64,000 nucleotides of DNA. Origin: Rhyzopertha dominica (taxonomy: Eukaryota > Arthropoda > Insecta > Coleoptera > Bostrichidae). Of the stretch, positions 1 to 10,775 are shown piece by piece. The stretch lies in NCBI GenBank assembly GCA_025024175.1, contig QCXZ01000041.1:29383786-29447785 (forward strand), written 5' to 3'. Both the position numbers and the translations under genes were made by a program. The first letter of the stretch is position 1. Each line of letters opens with the position of its first letter. Under the pieces are notes generated by a model that was not told the origin of the DNA, did no database searches, and worked only from the letters and a program-made list of their open reading frames with translations.

Positions 1-39
1 GGACGGAAACTAGCGTTGTAGGTTTGACTGTTCAATTGT

Positions 40-430
40 TGTTTGTCGAATGACTTNAAAGCAGTGGTAATCCTTGAAATTCTGCATTCGGCAAACAAGA
101 TAACCTATCACAAACGTCGGTTTTCCGACCGATTTCCCACAGCACGCACTTCATGGCAAGGGAAGTGGGCCATTTCATACTGGGTTAATAGAAGTGTTGC
201 AGGAATGGTTGAACGGGGAATGCCGTAATCGTATAACCCTACATTCAGATGTAGTACATGTACTTGATATTCATAATGGATAGAATGCCTGTCAGTGTAC
301 CCCGTAAGCGTACGAGACATAGAGGCGTGTTCAGCAATGTCATTTAAAACAGACAATGCAATTTTTGTGAAACGTTTGGCAAATGGAGGAGGCTTTTGAG
401 GATGCAGTTTAAAATATGTTAACTTTAAAA
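40..430 (+). pseudogene. Degenerate IS630/Tc1-mariner-like transposase (DUF4817-type), internally deleted
   Basis: Two blocks resemble the two ends of an arthropod transposase family often annotated with a DUF4817 helix-turn-helix. The first (about 58-230) reads as a DNA-binding segment with an RRFSDRFPTART-like stretch followed by an Asn-Arg-Ser-Val helix. The second (about 330-420) reads, with a frame change, like the family's C-terminal tail, including FEDAV followed by LKYVN in the next frame. The catalytic middle is absent. Two further remnants of what looks like the same family lie at 17.3 kb and 43 kb. The assignment rests on remembered family pattern only, and the unknown base at 57 adds doubt. 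Confidence 0.35.
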
Positions 431-837
431 CAATTGTATTACATTTTGAGTGTAATTTTATTATTACAGTATTAGCACACATACTTACTCAGTTCGGTGC
501 AGTTAAAAAATAGAGCAAAGTGTTTTATTTATAATTAACGTATCTACTGCTATTTTGCTCATACTTACGTATAATGCCTTTAACTGTACATTAATTCATT
601 AAGCTATTTATTATGATGAAAGTAAGAATTTAGGTTGGCAATGCCATCTGTCAGCATTACACTGACATGATGACAAAGCCACCTAGCTGCCTTAACGGGT
701 ACTACTTCCTAAAGGAAGTGACCTGCAGCCTGATAAATTGGCATGCAACTGCATACTTCAATTTGACATCAGGCCCCNNCGGCACTTTTTGCTGACGGGC
801 AAGAACCAACATACATAAAAATGCATGTCTATGCTGT

Positions 838-932
838 GCTGTCTACACCTCAACCAACTGCAGATAGTACTATTTCGCTGTCATTACAGCTCATCAGTGC
901 AGTTTAGGTCTAGTGTTACTAGTGTAGACAAC
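838..932 (-). ncRNA. Type I hammerhead self-cleaving ribozyme, copy A
   Basis: Read on the minus strand, the conserved core CTGATGA lies at 897-891, followed by helix II GCTGT-AATG-ACAGC and GAAA (876-873). Next come the self-complementary 8-mer TAGTACTA and the cleavage triplet ATC ending at 863. Predicted self-cleavage is between 863 and 862. Helix I is long: CTGCA pairs with TGCAG beside the core, and GTTGTCTACAC pairs with GTGTAGACAGC beyond an internal loop. This copy has about 10 extra bases (a small repeat of ACACTAG) in the helix I loop region, which could affect tertiary contacts. Confidence 0.88.
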
Positions 933-951
933 ACGGCATAGAACTGGTTTT

Positions 952-1033
952 GCTACACTAGACCTAAACTGCACTGATGAGCTGTATTGACAACGAAATA
1001 GTACTATCTGCAGTTGGTTGAGGTGTAGACAGC
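952..1033 (+). ncRNA. Type I hammerhead ribozyme, copy B (slightly damaged)
   Basis: The core CTGATGA is at 974-980 and GAAA at 995-998. Helix III is TAGTACTA (999-1006) and the cleavage triplet ATC is at 1006-1008, so cleavage is predicted after 1008. Helix II here is GCTGT/ACAAC, with one C-A mismatch compared with the other copies. The 5' strand of outer helix I is shortened by the junction with the inverted copy (CTACAC at 953-958 still pairs with GTGTAG at 1023-1028). It sits 351 nt upstream of copy C in the same orientation, so double cleavage would release a unit-length RNA. Its own activity is probably weaker than that of copy C. Confidence 0.82.
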
Positions 1034-1288
1034 ACAGCATAGACATGCATTTTTATGTATGTTGGTTCTTGCCCGTCAGCAAAAAGTGCCCTGGGGGCCT
1101 ACTTTCAAATTGAAGTATGCAGTTGCATGCCAATTTTCAGGCTGGAGGTCACTTCCTTTAGGAAGTAGTACCCGTTAAGGCAGCTAGGTGGCTTTGTCAT
1201 CATGTCAGTGTAATGCTGACAGATGGCATTGCCATCCTAAATTCTTACTTTCATCATACCATTGCTTTGGTATATAAGCAAAACCAGT

Positions 1289-1391
1289 TCTATGCCGTGT
1301 TGTCTACACTAGACCTAAACTGTACTGATGAGCTGTAATGACAGCGAAATAGTACTATCTGCAGTTGGTTGAGGTGTAGACAGCACAGCAT
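1289..1391 (+). ncRNA. Type I hammerhead self-cleaving ribozyme, copy C (best preserved)
   Basis: CTGATGA lies at 1325-1331. Helix II is a perfect GCTGT(1332-1336)-AATG-ACAGC(1341-1345), GAAA is at 1346-1349 and helix III is TAGTACTA (1350-1357). The cleavage triplet ATC is 1357-1359. Helix I beside the core is CTGTA with TGCAG, using one G-U pair. Outer helix I, from about 1289-1309 to 1374-1391, is some 18-20 bp with a single mismatch and one wobble. All core residues needed by the family are present. Short helix III is typical of ribozymes in Penelope-like elements and retrozymes, where dimers or tertiary contacts support activity. Confidence 0.9.
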
Positions 1392-1425
1392 AGACATGCA
1401 TTTCTATTTATTATGAATTATTATT

Positions 1426-1482
1426 AATATACTCGTTTGCGAACCCATCTGTATTTCATTACGCGATACAGACGAGTATATT
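1426..1482. repeat. Nested hairpin
   Basis: An 11-bp perfect inverted repeat (AATATACTCGT at 1426-1436, complement at 1472-1482) encloses a second 6-bp inverted repeat (CTGTAT 1449-1454 with ATACAG 1466-1471). It begins ten bases past the ribozyme insertion. Role unknown; it may be an end of another small element. Confidence 0.5.
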
Positions 1483-1766
1483 ATAATAGCATATGCAAAG
1501 CCACACTAGCGCCACCAACGGTCGATAAACTTTCCTATCTGCGTGATTATTGGTAGGTTTAATACCTATATTATACCTGTTTTGCGTTATCATCATTATA
1601 CATCCTTCATTTCTTGATGTTTAATAACATCCTATGATAACATCATACAGGTAGCTTTTTTTATCAAGCCCTGAAGCGCTGTTGACCTTGCGATGAGAAT
1701 CAACCAAGTACATTTTCTGTTTTCTATTTGAAGATAAGGTAATGCACAGCGAGTAGACGTGACCCA

Positions 1767-2118
1767 GTGGTGCTCTGGTCATTTGTGTTCAAAGTGCCCA
1801 ATTTATGTGATTCAAATTTGTATTCTGAAGCCATAGATGACTGTCATCGTGTGGGAAGTGTGAATACTGGAAAATATGGGCCTAGAATCGTCAGATTCTG
1901 CTTAAGAGAGAATAGGCAACTCATATTCCGAAATAAGAAGTTGTTGAGAGGAACCAATATTTCTATAAAAGGCTTCACGAGGAAGTGCCTAGGATTACTA
2001 AAACTCTGCAGCTGTGAATTTGGTGCTCGTAAAGTATGAACTTACCAGGGTTACGTCAAAGTAGTAGTAAATGGCCGTAAATACTCTGTAAATTCTGTTG
2101 ACGATATAGACAATATAC
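1767..2118 (+). pseudogene. LINE ORF1 C-terminal fragment
   Basis: The frame from 1767 carries the RVGSVNTGK...PRIVRFC and R...I(F/L)RNKK pattern seen in the C-terminal domain of ORF1 proteins of insect LINEs, which bind nucleic acid in the ribonucleoprotein particle. The frame stops at TGA (2037-2039). Downstream codons stay homologous to the family in the same frame (TYQGYVKVVVNGRK, then VDDID), so TGA most likely replaced a tryptophan TGG. The first residues before about 1790 do not look like the family; the ATG at 1767 is probably accidental. Confidence 0.65.
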
Positions 2119-2354
2119 AATATACAATATTGGTAGCAGTTAATCGGCAACGTTGTCTCTTTATTATGTGAGGAGCGGATTTGTTGCTAGCGTAAAATGT
2201 AATGCTTTTCCGGGAGCTATCGCCGGCTGTTAAGCATTAATTTTGCTTTTCTTTAATTTAAGAATTAAGCAGACAATTTAGTTTAATTAAGTCAGGTTAT
2301 ATTTGTTCTCATTTAGAAGTAATAGATATTCTTTATTAGTTTAGCTTATAACTT

Positions 2355-3018
2355 TTATGCTATCGTCCGCCTAACTCCAGCTTGGGAAATTTTATTGAAA
2401 CCCTTGACAATATCTTTGGTTTTGTTTGCGGTATGTATGAATATGTTGTTTGCCTGGGTGATTTCAACATGAATTTCTTAAATATTTCTCACCCTGTGTG
2501 TGCATGTTTGGATGCATACAACTTGGTGCAAGTCTTGGATAAACCAAATAGAGTGACTGGTAACTCGAGCTTACTGATCGATCCTTTATTCGTATCTCAT
2601 TCTCTGAATGTTTCAAGGTATGGTACATGGAACTGTGACGATATTTCTGACCACAGATTGGTTTATTGTGAATTTAGTACACATAAGATTATATGCGAGC
2701 CCAAATAATGTTACTCATAAGTCTTTCAGACGCTTTGATGTCAGTGAGTTTCGGGAAAGTTTGAAATCCATTGAATAGACTAATTATTTCTCTCTTTGAT
2801 CGGCACCGGGTGGTAACGTCTAGGTTAACAAACTCCAAGACAATGTGGTGTTGCCCTGAAATCAAATGTCTCATGGGTGAACGTGATGCATCCTTACATA
2901 TATACAAAGGAAGTAATTTTCCTGAAGATTTTTCTGCATATAAGAGGTTGAGGAACTTGACTGCTAACTCTGTTAGGATGGAAAAAGGTCGTTACATAGG
3001 TACAGTTGCTTTAAGTTG
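2355..3018 (+). pseudogene. LINE endonuclease (EEP/APE domain) and linker to reverse transcriptase
   Basis: This encoded the enzyme that nicks target DNA to prime reverse transcription. Reading starts with CYRPPNSS (about 2355). The open part at 2382-2708 contains LGDFNMN, with the Asp-Phe-Asn characteristic of these endonucleases, then RVTGNS..LIDP and the catalytic-loop motif SDHRLVY. After the stop at 2706 the family resemblance continues in other frames. About 2771-3018 matches the linker (PEIK.LM.ERDA, then AYKRLRN) that precedes the reverse transcriptase in insect LINEs. At least two frame changes make it non-functional. Confidence 0.75.
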
Positions 3019-3049
3019 AGATATACACATTATTTGGTCGGCTTTACGT

Positions 3050-3545
3050 TTGGTTAGCGTCTTAACTACAGCTTCAAAGCTGTTTGAATCTCTGGTCTAC
3101 GAATAGATATCTGACTTTGTCTTGTCTAAGAAAACCATGCTCAGTGCGGATTCAGACGCGGTCGGAGCACTCCTACTGCACTAGCTTCAGTCATGGAAGA
3201 TCTCATTTCAGCTTATGACAAAGGTTTAGTCAGTGCTTTGGTTTTGCTCGAGTTTTCAAAAGCGTTCGATACTATTAATCATGGTCTATTATGCGATAAC
3301 TAAAGTCTTACGGTTTCAGCAGTTTGTTGGTACAGTGTATTAGATCGTATTTGAGCGATAGAACTCAAGTGGTAAAATATAAAGATAGTGTCTGCTCTGA
3401 TTCTGAATTGTCAGTTCCGCAAGGCTTCATATTAGGACCTCTGCTTTTCATATATATATACGTCTGATATAGTGAACTCAGTTCGTCAATATAGAGTAAT
3501 AACCTATGCCGACGATACACAGCTTTATTTTACTTACATTCACAG
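3050..3545 (+). pseudogene. LINE reverse transcriptase fragment
   Basis: In fragmented frames this shows, in order, TTASKLFES, a FRRGRSTPTALASV block, FSKAFDTINH (palm motif A region), VPQGFILGPLLF (the family usually has Ser where Phe stands) and YADDTQLYF (motif C with the two catalytic aspartates, near 3506-3535). Several stops and frame changes interrupt it. Nothing of thumb or C-terminal domain is recognisable after 3545. Confidence 0.8.
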
Positions 3546-4957
3546 TATAAACCTATCTATATTTTTTGGGTATGAACGACCGCAAAGAAAAAATTTACCG
3601 TATAAGTCTAATTAATATCGGAGATGTCAAAGTCAAAATTCGTACAGAATGTCACGCATTAGATGAAGGAATTCTCTCTAAAGTGTGCATTCAAGGGGTG
3701 ATAGTCATGTTTGGATCAGAACGGGATCTCTTTCAACACATACTGGATTGAGTATTTTTTTATTTTAATACAAAAAATTTATTATACTAACTGAACAAAT
3801 TTATTACTCGCGTTGATCACGTTTTATTATTTTTGGGAATATCTTTTTTATGTAAATGCCTATTTTGTAAATGTACCTCAAAATTTAGGTGAACAATACA
3901 TGACATTTGATTAAAGAAAAAACAGTTTGTTCCACCCTGTAAGGGGTAGATTTGATTTTCGCTGCCACCACCCCACTTAGCGAGGAAAATTTACTGAGAT
4001 CTTACTTTATTCGATTTAGCTACAAAAATTATCACCTATAACCTCTTCGGATTGCGGGTTCTTCTCGAAGAAACGGATCACCGTTGTTTATGCTGAAAAG
4101 CAATTTTAAAAGAAAACTCCGAATCTATTACAAATTTATCTATTGAAAACTAAAGAAGCAAAGTAGAAGACACCCAAAAATTACAACTATGGTCAATACA
4201 CTCGATAACCAATTTACCAAGAATATTTATTGACAGTGAGTATTGACTGCTTTTTTTAAAAAGAAAGATAAAGAAAAATAATTTTGAGTCAATAACAAAC
4301 TTGAGTCCCTCAATGTCGGTAAATCCCACACAACTAACGTAAACCCGAAATCAACGTGATTTAACTCAACACAAGAAATTACACATAATACGACAAGAAA
4401 AAATTAAAGCGACACGAAATGAATACGTTTTCGAAGTATTTTCGACCGAGGGCAATGGGGTACTGACATTTCAATTTTCTGTAGGGTCCGGGAAACTTCC
4501 GCAAAAAATGCTACTTTTGCATTGTTGGGTGATCGAACCTTGGGCAGTCTCGGNAAATTGCTGCGCCAAGATGTTTACGGGAAGTATCTGGATTTCCGCA
4601 TATCTCTTGTTTTACCTTATTTNGCCANTACGGTCAGATACNGCCGGGTCAATGAATACCGTAAATTACAAGTTCACTATTAAAAAAAGTGTCATTATAC
4701 ATTTAATTTAAAGTCACAATATCGAATACTATTTTACTTATCAGGACATTTTCTTTTTTAATTGGCATGTAAGTAATAGTTCTTTTCATAACCGTAGTAA
4801 CTGCTCAATCAATTTTCGAACGGAAGTGCATTTAAACGGGATTTAAAATAGTTTCCATTATATACATAGGACTGTGGAGTGTTAATCCTGGAGAAGTAGA
4901 TAAACTTTGACAACCGTGGTGCTAAACGCGGGCGCAATTCTAGCCAGGCAAATTAAT
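3546..4957. other. No gene recognised
   Basis: AT-rich DNA with scattered short open frames that show no family motif. A phrase CCACCCTGTA near 3930 resembles ends of small insect repeats but has no visible partner. Unknown bases occur at 4554, 4623, 4628 and 4642. Confidence 0.5.
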
Positions 4958-5446
4958 TCATCTAGTCGGGACGACCGTCTTTATTGTTTGTGAACATGTA
5001 GCTTTGCATTTTGCAGTTCCCGATCCGTTTGCCTTTCTAAGCTGGGCTACCAACCGGGATGTTGCGTTAGAGATAAAGGACTGTACAACTAAACAAGTTC
5101 CAACAAAGTTTGGTGTAAGCTGAATTGCAGTAATACACCTTAAGTCGTAACGAAGTCCTTGGTGGTGAAGTGTTAACACTAGCGTTACTTGGATATGCAC
5201 GGCTACGGCTAACAATACGTTATAATATAACTTCTTAATGTGTAGGCAGCTATTTATTATACTAACGAACACAAATTTTGGAAACGTGTTTGTTACATTC
5301 TTAATACTCAAAAAGTTTGTTTGATTACTAGCGTAAAGCGTGGTAAGGTATTTCATCATAATACACTGAGACACACTATTGTTTAAAAAATTGATCAAAA
5401 ATAAGTCGTACGCTCTAACAGATATATCGTTAATCACGGATCCCAT
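4958..5446 (-). CDS. Unassigned 162-codon open frame, doubtful gene
   Basis: This is one of the longest uninterrupted ATG-started frames in the window and lies on the minus strand. The predicted protein is mixed: a central hydrophobic run (about residues 70-95) suggests one membrane segment by eye, and the C-terminal third is basic. I recognise no domain. No splice signals, TATA box or transposon neighbour supports it. At this base composition a chance frame of this length is uncommon but possible. A decayed transposon fragment or chance is more likely than a host gene. Confidence 0.2.
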   Translation of the reverse strand: MGSVINDISVRAYDLFLINFLNNSVSQCIMMKYLTTLYASNQTNFLSIKNVTNTFPKFVFVSIINSCLHIKKLYYNVLLAVAVHIQVTLVLTLHHQGLRYDLRCITAIQLTPNFVGTCLVVQSFISNATSRLVAQLRKANGSGTAKCKATCSQTIKTVVPTR

Positions 5447-5689
5447 GATTTACTTATCGTTGCAGGTATCCATTTGAACGAAACAATTATATGCAATGAC
5501 AAACGTTTATTTGCTAATTATTTTTCATTCTTTCGGCTACTTTTTTTCTTGTATATCAAACTCATTTCCATGGCAGCGTATTTTTTGTTGCTTTCTTTTA
5601 ATACCAACCAAGCGATATTTTAAAGATATTTATAGCTTTTATCCTTGAAATTAATGATCTAGTGTTTATTTTGTATGATTTGATAACAA

Positions 5690-5980
5690 AATTTTTCTAA
5701 AATTTTGGAATTATATAGAAAATCAAATTTCTGATCAGAAAGCACTCTTGTAATTTTTTTTAAGTTAGTAATTTTCGAGTTATTTGGCAAAAACCGATTT
5801 TATAATTTATATATTTTTGCTAATATCACGAGGACTGTTTGTCTTAGGAAAATGTGTAGAGAGAAAAAATGCTTAAAACCTGATTACTAATCCTATAGTA
5901 TAAGAAATCAAAACGTAAATGTCATTTTGACAATTGGATGTGGAAGTGTTGATTCAATTTCCAGCGGTTTTTTACATTGT
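5690..5980 (+). repeat. Anonymous dispersed repeat, copy 1 (truncated)
   Basis: This matches, with about 10-15% difference by eye, the right-hand 300 bp of the element at 19153-20047. Shared phrases include AAATTTCTGATCAGAAAGCA, GAGGACTGTTTGTCTTAG, TTTTGACAATTGGATGTGG and GATTCAATTT.CAGCGG. It lacks the left two-thirds of the element. No coding potential. Confidence 0.7.
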
Positions 5981-7985
5981 TCATGTACTGTACTGTAATG
6001 CAGAGCAGAGGTCAGAAACCATCGCATATATTAGGCGACAACTAGATCACATAACAAATTACTTAGTCCTTTTTTAGATCATTGCCATTCCATGGTTATT
6101 TGTTGCCTACCACTTACCTACTCAGTGTGTGGTACCAAAGTTATCAACTTAGTTTCACCTAAGGCAACTCGACATTTAGACAAACTTCTCCTTTCGAAAC
6201 ATACGCATGCTCATTGAATAGCTTCACTTTGATCCCTATACCAAATAACATTTGTGCAAAAACTGAACCCCAGTGACTACTTTGCATAATACATGTCTAC
6301 ACAGACACAGACTCAGATGCAGTAGTAATGTATACCTAAACAAAACGTTTTAGAATATCCGTATTCAAATAAATGTGAGCGGTTTTAGAATGTTAAATGT
6401 ATTAACTAAAACTAACCGATATATTTCTATGAATTTTTAGGCCTTTTTAGTAAAGCTCTTGATAAGCAAACACTAACTTATTCAATGGTAACAAAATATG
6501 TTTCTAGGAATTGCATAGAACTTATTTCTGCTCAGATTTCGCCTTACACTATTTAAGCCATCATCTCTGAATCGCGCTTGCTTCCAAAATAATATTTTAC
6601 ATGAGTTTTTTTAATTAACCTTCTTTGCTATATACAGAATACAGAAAATAATTTTTGTCCTTTTCTTTAGAAATGATCTCCAAATAATAATATTAACAAA
6701 AATTACATTTCTTCCCGCAGCAGTCTCTGCCAAACTTTAAGAGGAATCAACCAAAGTCGATATGATCTACGATCTCATAAATTCCTAACAGATACAAAAA
6801 GATCATGATTGATACGTATATTATCTCGCCTTCGTGCTGCTGAAAGAATTCGGTGACGGCAGCTCGAGGGAAATGAGATATTAAATTAGTGGCACTTATC
6901 CAGTGAAAATCGATCGGACGTTGACGGCCTTAATTCGAAAGCAATAGAGTCTGTTTGTCTTCGCCCTCGCTTGAAAATACAACCCCTGCAACAGGTGGCT
7001 AGGGACACTTTTTGCGGTCGCGCTGATGTATGTTTCATGTTCGGTAAGAAAACATTTCTGTCTTATCACGTAATGACAATAAGGTCTACAATGTTACATG
7101 TAAAAACGAAATCACTCACACAAATACACTTTTATAGGTTCTTAAGGATATTCTGACGAAATAAGGTAATGCAGCATTTTCGCTTACTTTGAAAGTCGAT
7201 ACTAAATTATCACACTACAGTCTAGTTCTCCGATCAATTTAAAATGTTAGTTTGCTAAGCATTCTTCAACTGTAACAGTTTCAGTAACTAAGCTGACTTA
7301 TGGGCTTGCTAGAGTAGCTAATAATTAATGAATACAGCCTTGCCACTTTACTGTGTAGATAAACGTAATACCATCACATCGTGTTCTATGTAGAGATGGT
7401 AGTTCTAGTTCATTTAAGTGACTAATTCGTACTGAATTAATTCAATTAAATGAATAGTCCAATTTTGTCGTTTAAAATTAACTATAGTTAGAATTCACTA
7501 GACGCTTCCCATTTTCTAGTCCTGCAATTAAGATACCTGCGGACTTGTGCTATACAGCATGAAACAGTTGATTAGCGTTTAGTTCTATAATAGCTACGCA
7601 TGTCGTCTGTTTGAGATACAAAAAGTAATTGGTACTTTAATTGTTAAACTAGAATTATGAAATATATTTAAGTTTATAATTAACTTAATGGCTTTGGAAA
7701 TACAATATAGTGAAAGTAATAATTAATAACTTCACTAATACAACTGTATGTATTCTTACATACAAGCCTACGACTTATGACTTGTGTAATATATCGTCGA
7801 AGAAGTTCTCAAACATTGCGTGCTTATGTAAAATGAAAATGTGAAATTGTGAAATTATTGATTTGGTTTGATTGGGGTTAACGAAGGTAAATAAAAGAAA
7901 AATTACCACTGTGCAAGCGAGCGAGACTTTGATGTTTATCAGTTATTAACCGCATAACAATTATGCCTTTTTAAATGTTAATTTG
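5981..7985. other. No gene recognised; less AT-rich block at 6780-7050
   Basis: No reading frame or repeat is recognised. The part at about 6780-7050 is noticeably richer in G+C than its surroundings, with no transposon resemblance, and includes TAATT-core sites (AAATTAG, CTTAATTCG) that homeodomain factors can bind. It could be a conserved regulatory element; that is a guess from composition only. Confidence 0.35.
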
Positions 7986-7989
7986 TAAA

Positions 7990-8061
7990 CTGGGCGGGGG
8001 TCGAACCCGAGACCGAACGAATCTCTGGCGTGCTAACCAATTGCACAACCGTCACCGGGGC
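7990..8061 (-). pseudogene. tRNA-derived sequence (old SINE head or tRNA pseudogene)
   Basis: On the minus strand a D arm GTGC-AATTGGTTA-GCAC and a T arm CGGG-TTCGACC-CCCG are spaced as in tRNA, giving RNA polymerase III A-box and B-box-like sites. The anticodon stem pairs poorly and the acceptor ends do not pair, so it is not a working tRNA. The AT-rich flanks show no clear SINE body. Confidence 0.5.
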
Positions 8062-9904
8062 ACTCGGGCGAACCCCAGCCAAGCGAGCAACACGAATAAC
8101 ATATTCAGTTCCTAGCTATTGTGTTTTTATTGTTTGTGCAGTGACATTAGCTAAGAAAATCATTTATATTTATTTATTGTCCGTATTATACTATAATGCA
8201 GTTTAGAAACGAAGTAGCAGATGTTGATACTTGAAAATTAAAATTAAAAAAGAGAACTAACGTAACGTTATCTATAAAATAAAAAAGGGCGAATTGGCTT
8301 CAATCATACCAAAATATCCGAACTTTTGCTATTGTGTTCCTCATTGAGATTTTAACAAGAATACTATGAATTTTTATTTTTTTTTCTCTCCCTTGTGTTA
8401 AATCTATCTGGAGCCTTGTATTTTTCAATATTTTTTTGATGATTAGGCGAGTAATGCTCAATATGACGAAGTTCTGGACAAGGAAAGGTTTGGCGTTTTT
8501 GTACAAAAAGGTCATTATATCGTTCATAAAACTTTTTGGTTATATTGCCAGAAAGACTAGTGGCTAACTCTGGCCAAAAAGTACTCCCGAAACATTCTTT
8601 TAAAATTATTTACATAATTTTCCATATTAATAGGGTGATAAATTGTTCAATTTTCTGGACGTATTTGTGTGTTTCTTGCCAAATTAAACATGTCTTTGGG
8701 AATCTACTTGCCATTCTATGTTAATGTTTAAAATAAATAAATAATGTTTAAATAAAATAAAACTCTTGTCCAAGAATTTTAATAGTCAATAACGCAATAA
8801 TAAAAGGTTCATATATAGCTTATATGTTTGTTTTTAATCTAGCATTAACCTTAACTCTATGAACTGTAGACTTTGTGACTTATCGGCTACAACTCGCTCA
8901 GATAGGTTAGCATTGTTTCGTAAGTAGACTCTATCCTTAAATGTTTTGCTAGTTTAATCTATCTCCAGTCCGGATTTTGAAGATAAGTGTGTACAATTTA
9001 TTTACGACGAATATCTTTTGTGTAACCACAAATATTTTATTGACTTTTTTAATATCATTGGTTAACCTCAATAAAAGGAAGTTACGGAATCGATTTTCTT
9101 TCTAAATAATGCAGATAATAAAGTGAATCAAAAAAAACTGTTAAGAAAATGTGGAACTACAATTTGATTTAAATTACAAATTTTTCTTACCGCTGTCAAA
9201 CTCTACAGGGTGGTATAGAATTTATGGAAAAACATTTTCTAAGTAATTGTTACACCCGGTATACATTCACAAATTATTAATGTGAAAATAAGCATTAAAG
9301 TCACTTTGTGGAAAATTTAGCCTATACTAATCAGCCGAGTAGTTTGGACACCAATTAACAATCAAAGCTTTGGATATTTGCGTTAATTCCTTGAAGCAGT
9401 CTATAATGTTATTATAAAACTCATTATTATAACAAGCGAATAATTTGTTATAAAAGACTCACTTGTTTTAAACAGACATTGCTGTTAGCTTGAATATTAC
9501 AGCCAGCTATACAAAGATGTAACACTTACTCGCTAAATAAGGTACGTATACGTAAGGGTTGCAAAGTTGCATTTGCACTTGAACGGTCAATACCCCACGA
9601 ACATCTCTGTGACCATACCCAACTATAGTGCATCCTAACCGTAAGATTAAGCTTTATCTGACAAGTTTTATGAATAGCTCATTTCGACAATACAGTTTTA
9701 TTCTCAAGAGCGTACAAAACTGTACTTAAAATCGGATGTGCATTTGCTCTCGTAACAGTTACCGGTACTTTGTACGCATTTGACGATGTCTGTGTGGTGA
9801 AAATGATACCGTTCAATAATTCAATGCATTTCTAAATCAAAGCACAATGTAGAGCAGCTTGTGTTCAACATATTTAATTTTATGATTTACGAACATTTCA
9901 GACC
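8062..9904. other. No gene recognised
   Basis: AT-rich sequence with short frames only. A phrase CTACAGGGTGG near 9205 recalls small insect repeats but has no visible partner end. Confidence 0.5.
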
Positions 9905-10775
9905 TCAACGCTTAAAAAAACCGCTGCAAATTGAATCACTACTTCCACATCAAATTGTCAAAATGACACTTACGCTTTTATTTCTTATATTATAAGAAAG
10001 ATAATGAGGTTTTGTGCATTTCTTCCCTGTAAACATTTTTTTCAACAAAAACGGTTCTCGTAATATTAGCAAAATCGATCAATTTTTAAAATCTGTTTTT
10101 TTTCTAAATAACCACAAAATTATTAACATAAAAAAATGAAAGAGTGCTTTTCGATCAGAAATTTGATTTTCTATATAATAGTGAAATTTTAAAAAATCGT
10201 GTGGACAAGGTTCAAAATCGTTTTTCTGGAAATATTTCGAAAATGTCACAATTTTCGAAAACACTTTTGGTGAGAAATTTTATATCCTATCTGATGGTAT
10301 TTTCGTTTTTAGATATATTAAGTATTTTCGGACATATTTAGGAAAAACTGGTTTCTTAAGTGACGGTTCTTTGTTATCTTCTAAACAGTTTGCTGCACCA
10401 AAAATTCATATGGATTAATAATACTCGCGATTATACTACTGATCACGCACTAAAAGGAAAAAAGAAACAATTTTAAAAAAGGGTAGTTACTCTATATTAC
10501 TTTCATATACCCTACTTACCCCAAAAACGATAGGTCACTTTGGGTAGTTGAGATTTATATGTATGCAAAATTTCAACTTCATATGTTAAGTCTTTCGAAA
10601 GTTATCACACACAGACCGACAGACACATACACCCAGACAAGAAATTATNTGCTTAAATTTAGTTTTTGGACGTTTTCGAGCATTTTAAAGCGATTGAGAA
10701 AATAAAAATTTTCGCTATACAATACTTTCCATTCACTGGATGTGGAAGTAATATGTTTAATCCTAAGAAACTGGA
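9905..10775 (-). repeat. Anonymous dispersed repeat, copy 2 (near full length)
   Basis: Reverse-oriented copy of the element at 19153-20047. The shared right end (AAAACCGCTGCAAATTGAATC read on the plus strand) is near 9917 and the shared left end (GGATGTGGAAGTAATA) near 10745. The inner phrases CAAACTGTTT...GCTGCACC, GGTCACTTTGGGTAGTTGAG and CTTTCGAAAGTTATC all have counterparts in copy 3. It has no convincing coding frame. The short frames within it reflect low stop density, not a gene. Confidence 0.7.

Larger units (their letters stand above)
604..1416. mobile_element. Hammerhead-ribozyme retroelement: inverted plus tandem trimer with 13-bp target duplication
   Basis: The insert (617-1403, 787 bp) is flanked by identical 13-bp direct repeats CTATTTATTATGA (604-616 and 1404-1416), so it went in as one event. 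It holds three copies of a roughly 350-bp unit: one on the minus strand (about 617-953) and two on the plus strand (about 954-1403). Arms 620-945 and 950-1250 form a long palindrome. Each unit carries a hammerhead ribozyme followed by a conserved body with an ACTTCCTTTAGGAAGT hairpin and a TGTCAG...CTGACA hairpin. A TGGTATATAAGC block lies just upstream of the 1.3-kb ribozyme. There is no protein-coding frame. This fits the non-coding terminal repeats of Penelope-like elements or a metazoan retrozyme mobilised in trans. Confidence 0.85.
1767..3545 (+). mobile_element. Decayed non-LTR retrotransposon (LINE), Jockey/CR1-like
   Basis: Three pieces of one LINE follow in the expected order on the plus strand: ORF1 C-terminal part, apurinic-type endonuclease, and reverse transcriptase. 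Frames change and stops interrupt each piece, and the 3' part (thumb, tail, UTR) is missing after about 3545. No poly-A tail or target duplication is visible. The combination of an ORF1 C-terminal domain of this type, an exonuclease-endonuclease-phosphatase domain and a YADD reverse transcriptase fits the Jockey/CR1/R1 branch; the clade is not resolved. Confidence 0.8.

Noticed and set aside
108..482. 124-codon minus-strand frame
   Set aside because: It is antisense to a recognisable transposase remnant and shows no domain.
2689..2907. 72-codon minus-strand frame
   Set aside because: Antisense shadow of the LINE endonuclease linker.
10079..10341. Overlapping frames on both strands
   Set aside because: They lie in the non-coding dispersed repeat; the other copies do not keep these frames.
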